Below, in pieces: positions 6,302 through 7,151 of a stretch of DNA of 7,151 nt. Positions within the stretch are counted from its first letter, which is position 1; the number at the start of each line of letters is the position of its first letter. The stretch spans positions 1-7,151 of the forward strand of contig JAMPYH010000140.1 of assembly GCA_023700785.1 (NCBI GenBank), given 5' to 3'. The position numbers were made by a program, and so were the translations under genes. The DNA is from Candidatus Zixiibacteriota bacterium (GTDB lineage Bacteria > Zixibacteria > MSB-5A5 > GN15 > FEB-12). The notes under the pieces were generated by a model, which saw only the letters and a program-made list of their open reading frames with translations, ran no database searches and had not been told where the DNA came from.

Positions 6302-7063
6302 GTGGTTAAACAGACTTTATTCGTAACGCTGAACGCGTTGGTGGCGCTGGCCATCGGCTTCGGTCTCTTCTATGGCGTTTTCGCGACCGCCCCGGAAGGT
6401 ACCATTACCCACTCGATCTACAAAGGCGGCCCGCTCGTGATCATCCTGATCATGGTGCTCGTCATGTTGATCGTCTTTACGGTCGAACGGTATTTCTCGC
6501 TGTATTCGGTGGCCAAGGGGAAGAGCTCGGTACAGGTCTTCTTTAAGAAGCTGATCACCCTGCTCCAGGCCGACGATTATGATGGCGCCCTGGCCGCGTG
6601 CGACAAGCAGCGCGGTACCACCGCCAACGTGCTCCGCGCCGGTATTGAACGGTATCGCGAGGCCCGCGCCGACAAAGCGCTCAACTCCGAAAAGCGGATC
6701 CAGCTGACCCAGGCGGCCATCGAAGAGGCCAATGCTCTTGAAGGACCGCTCCTTGAACGCAACCTGATCGCGCTCTCCACCATCGCCTCGATCGCGACCA
6801 TGATCGGTCTGCTCGGGACGACCATTGGTATGATCCGCGCGTTCGCCGCGACCGGTAACGTCGAAGGCGGCGTGATCGACGCTAACGCGTTGGCGACCGG
6901 TATCTCCGAGGCCCTGGTGAACACCGCCGGCGGCCTGATCTCCGGTATTCTCGGAATCTTCTTCTACAATTTCTTTGTTAATAAAGTAGATGCGTTCAAC
7001 TACACCACCGACGAAGCGACCTTCGAGGTGATGCAGATCCTGCGCGCGAAAGAAGGAATCTAA
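6302..7063 (+). CDS. exbB: ExbB/TolQ/MotA-family proton channel protein, FCB-type
   Basis: This 253-residue protein (GTG start) is the proton-channel scaffold of an ExbB/ExbD-type motor that uses the proton gradient to drive an envelope partner. Helices lie near residues 6-28 (extra N-terminal helix), 44-62 leading into VERYFSLY, 157-182 and 204-226. The family core is clear: IGLLGTTIGMIRAF in the third helix and GISEALVNTAGGL then FFYNFF in the fourth. T173 and T208 align by eye with the channel threonines T148 and T181 of E. coli ExbB, and E203 with its conserved E176. The prolines usual in these helices are replaced by T166 and L217. The cytoplasmic region 63-156 is helical and charged, as expected. 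The ExbD gene starts 2 bases after its TAA stop, so the pair is translationally close. TolQ or a gliding-type motor subunit are alternatives the sequence cannot exclude. Confidence 0.9.
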   Translation: MVKQTLFVTLNALVALAIGFGLFYGVFATAPEGTITHSIYKGGPLVIILIMVLVMLIVFTVERYFSLYSVAKGKSSVQVFFKKLITLLQADDYDGALAACDKQRGTTANVLRAGIERYREARADKALNSEKRIQLTQAAIEEANALEGPLLERNLIALSTIASIATMIGLLGTTIGMIRAFAATGNVEGGVIDANALATGISEALVNTAGGLISGILGIFFYNFFVNKVDAFNYTTDEATFEVMQILRAKEGI

Positions 7064-7065
7064 CG

Positions 7066-7151
7066 ATGTCCAAACGCAGAGTTGGCATTCGTATCGACAT
7101 GACGCCCATGGTCGATATCGCCTTTCTGTTGCTGATCTTCTATATGGCGAC
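7066..7151 (+). CDS. exbD: ExbD/TolR-family protein, N-terminus (3'-truncated by window edge)
   Basis: Only 28 codons plus two bases are inside the window. The peptide begins MSKRRVGIRIDMTPMVDIAFLL and continues LIFYMA, matching the ExbD/TolR start: a short basic cytoplasmic end, the [IL]-[DN]-[ML]-T-P-M-[VI]-D turn, and a single membrane helix. D17 corresponds to the essential transmembrane Asp (D25 in E. coli ExbD) that carries protons with ExbB. The ribosome binding site AAGGA (7053-7057) lies in the end of the ExbB-like gene, 8 bases before the ATG. The periplasmic domain that binds TonB-like partners is outside the window, so ExbD cannot be separated from TolR. Family assignment is secure despite the short length. 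Confidence 0.88.
   Translation, partial: MSKRRVGIRIDMTPMVDIAFLLLIFYMA

Overview
The window looks like chromosomal DNA, of moderate to high GC content by eye, from a bacterium of the FCB group; a Zixibacteria-like or related candidate lineage is my best guess. Two things point there. The partial gene at the left edge ends in the kind of C-terminal beta-sandwich tail that closes many secreted FCB proteins. The ExbB-like protein has the long FCB form, with an extra N-terminal membrane helix, a YKGG...VERY entry to the second helix and a GISEAL third-helix signature. No rRNA, tRNA, CRISPR array, insertion sequence or phage gene is visible.

Left part (1-1752): the 3' end of a secreted-protein gene on + meets, tail to tail, a complete minus-strand gene for a 14-helix Wzx/PST-type polysaccharide flippase. 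The 98-base gap between them holds a GC-rich hairpin.

Middle part (1753-3238): a short divergent intergenic region carries overlapping, opposite-facing -10 boxes. One serves the flippase and the other could serve a + strand gene for an exported 382-residue protein. That protein is not a recognised family. By eye it contains three degenerate copies of a TonB-C-terminus-like fold with no membrane anchor beyond the signal peptide. A 265-base gap with no convincing gene follows.

Right part (3239-7151): five genes run in one direction and look like a functional unit. They are a 75-residue membrane protein, an exported 636-residue TPR protein with its own promoter, a 267-residue four-helix membrane protein of unknown family, an ExbB/TolQ/MotA-family proton channel, and the start of an ExbD/TolR gene with its key transmembrane Asp. 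The last four are tightly spaced, each with a good ribosome binding site.

The ExbB/ExbD pair should form a proton-driven inner-membrane motor. The TPR protein is a plausible periplasmic scaffold, in the way CpoB accompanies TolQR in Tol-Pal. The four-helix protein is a possible additional motor subunit. The TonB-C-like protein just upstream may belong to the same envelope process, but that is inference from proximity and fold only. Two starts were chosen over longer reading frames: ATG 3517 for the TPR gene and GTG 6302 for the ExbB gene.
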